NCBI GenBank assembly: GCA_021300075.1
Contig: JAJTIB010000050.1
Location: 1-5,580, forward strand
Source: Rickettsiales bacterium
GTDB lineage: Bacteria > Pseudomonadota > Alphaproteobacteria > Rickettsiales > UBA3002
DNA: 5,580 nt
Direction of reading: 5' to 3'
A program made the translations under genes and the position numbers. Shown in pieces: positions 4,930 to 5,580 of the stretch; position 1 is the first letter of the stretch, and every line of letters starts with the position of its first letter. The notes under the pieces are model-generated. The model saw only the letters and a program-made list of their open reading frames with translations, had not been told where the DNA came from and ran no database searches.

Positions 4930-5580
4930 GGGCGCGATGTCACCTTTTTGCCAGGCGGCCTTCAGGCCCGCCACGTGAGCCTCAAGGCAACGCTCGCTAA
5001 TGGCCGCGCGCAGCCCTGCCATCAACTCTTGGTAGTAATGGAGATTATGCAGCGTCAGCAGCATGGGTCCGAGCCTTTCGTCGGCCTTGAACAGGTGATG
5101 CAGGTAGGCGCGGGAATAATTACGGCAGACGGGCGGGGAGGAATGTTCATCGAGTGGGCGCGGGTCATCCGCATGGCGGGCATTGCGGATATTGATTTCG
5201 CCCATCGAGGTATATGCCCGCCCAAACCGCGCCGAGCGGGTCGGGATCACGCAGTCGAACATATCCACCCCGCGCAGGACGGCGCCAACAATATCCTCGG
5301 GCTTGCCCACCCCCATCAGATAGCGCGGCTTATCCGCTGGCATCGCAGGAACTGTGAAATCGAGCACGCGGAACATTTCTGCCTGACCCTCTCCCACCGC
5401 CAGCCCGCCAATCGCATAGCCATCAAAGCCAATTTCAGTGAGTGCAGCGACCGATTCCTGACGTAATTTAGCAATCGTACTACCTTGCACAATGCCAAAG
5501 AGTCCGTACCCTGCCCGCGGCACAAAAGCCGCTTTCGATCGCGCCGCCCAGCGCATCGATAACTGCATGGAGCGTTCGGC
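4918..5580 (-). CDS. tgt: tRNA-guanine transglycosylase (3' part; 5' end outside window)
   Basis: Tgt exchanges guanine 34 of GUN-anticodon tRNAs for preQ1 in queuosine synthesis, in the cytosol. The frame is open to the window edge, so about 220 C-terminal residues are visible of roughly 380 expected. Counting from 5580, the markers are GIVQG (Gln32), GGLAVGEGQ (58-66), [15 protein letters not shown], and [15 protein letters not shown] with the nucleophile Asp109, then [12 protein letters not shown] and [12 protein letters not shown]. These positions match Z. mobilis Gln203, Gly230 and Asp280 with a constant offset of 171. The same register puts Ser147 and Pro149 where zinc ligands Cys318 and Cys320 should be; Cys152 and His178 are kept. 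The ATG at 5568 is internal, because AERS precedes it in frame. Function is likely retained, but zinc binding is doubtful. Confidence 0.93.
   Translation of the reverse strand, partial: AERSMQLSMRWAARSKAAFVPRAGYGLFGIVQGSTIAKLRQESVAALTEIGFDGYAIGGLAVGEGQAEMFRVLDFTVPAMPADKPRYLMGVGKPEDIVGAVLRGVDMFDCVIPTRSARFGRAYTSMGEINIRNARHADDPRPLDEHSSPPVCRNYSRAYLHHLFKADERLGPMLLTLHNLHYYQELMAGLRAAISERCLEAHVAGLKAAWQKGDIAPLTS

Noticed and set aside
4893..4935. Direct repeat CAAGGGCGC (4893-4901 and 4927-4935) as an attachment or duplication site near the tRNA
   Set aside because: It is only 9 bp, does not include the tRNA 3' end, and flanks no insert. Chance is the simplest explanation.
4948..5466. A 172-codon open frame on + within the tgt region
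   Set aside because: It is fully antisense to tgt, whose motifs are unmistakable. The product has no recognisable features.

Overview
The window is an ordinary housekeeping stretch of a bacterial chromosome, most likely from an alphaproteobacterium of moderate to high GC. The visible part of Tgt aligns without gaps to my recollection of the Zymomonas mobilis enzyme. The class I dihydroorotase, the PyrF and the AGCS carrier also fit that group. No genus can be named from the sequence.

Layout from left to right. (1) The 3' part of pyrC (dihydroorotase) enters from the left edge, on +. (2) A 273-bp gap holds short 7-bp-period repeats and a perfect 12-bp GC-rich hairpin. An inverted cluster of the same repeat lies inside the start of the next gene. 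(3) pyrF (OMP decarboxylase) is followed 9 bp later by an exported glutathione peroxidase, both on +. (4) A convergent gene on - encodes an unrecognised multi-pass membrane protein with internal repeats. Its stop codon overlaps that of the peroxidase inside a likely bidirectional terminator. (5) A short divergent intergenic region carries a tandem TGTGACA repeat inside a 9-bp inverted repeat. (6) An AGCS-type sodium:amino-acid symporter lies on +. (7) A tRNA-Lys(UUU) gene lies on -, with an encoded CCA and a probable promoter in the tail of the gene upstream. (8) The 3' part of tgt (tRNA-guanine transglycosylase) runs off the right edge, on -.

Functionally, pyrC and pyrF serve de novo pyrimidine synthesis. 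The peroxidase probably shares the pyrF transcript. The symporter and the membrane protein are divergently transcribed and may share control sequences. tgt and tRNA-Lys lie in the same direction, but tRNA-Lys is not a Tgt substrate (Tgt acts on GUN anticodons), so their adjacency is probably positional.

I found no phage, transposase, CRISPR array, toxin-antitoxin pair or defence system. The points most worth a second look are: loss of two of the four expected zinc ligands in Tgt; a pyrF N-terminus written by a dispersed repeat; the internally repeated membrane protein; the terminator shared by overlapping convergent genes; and the operator-like divergent region.
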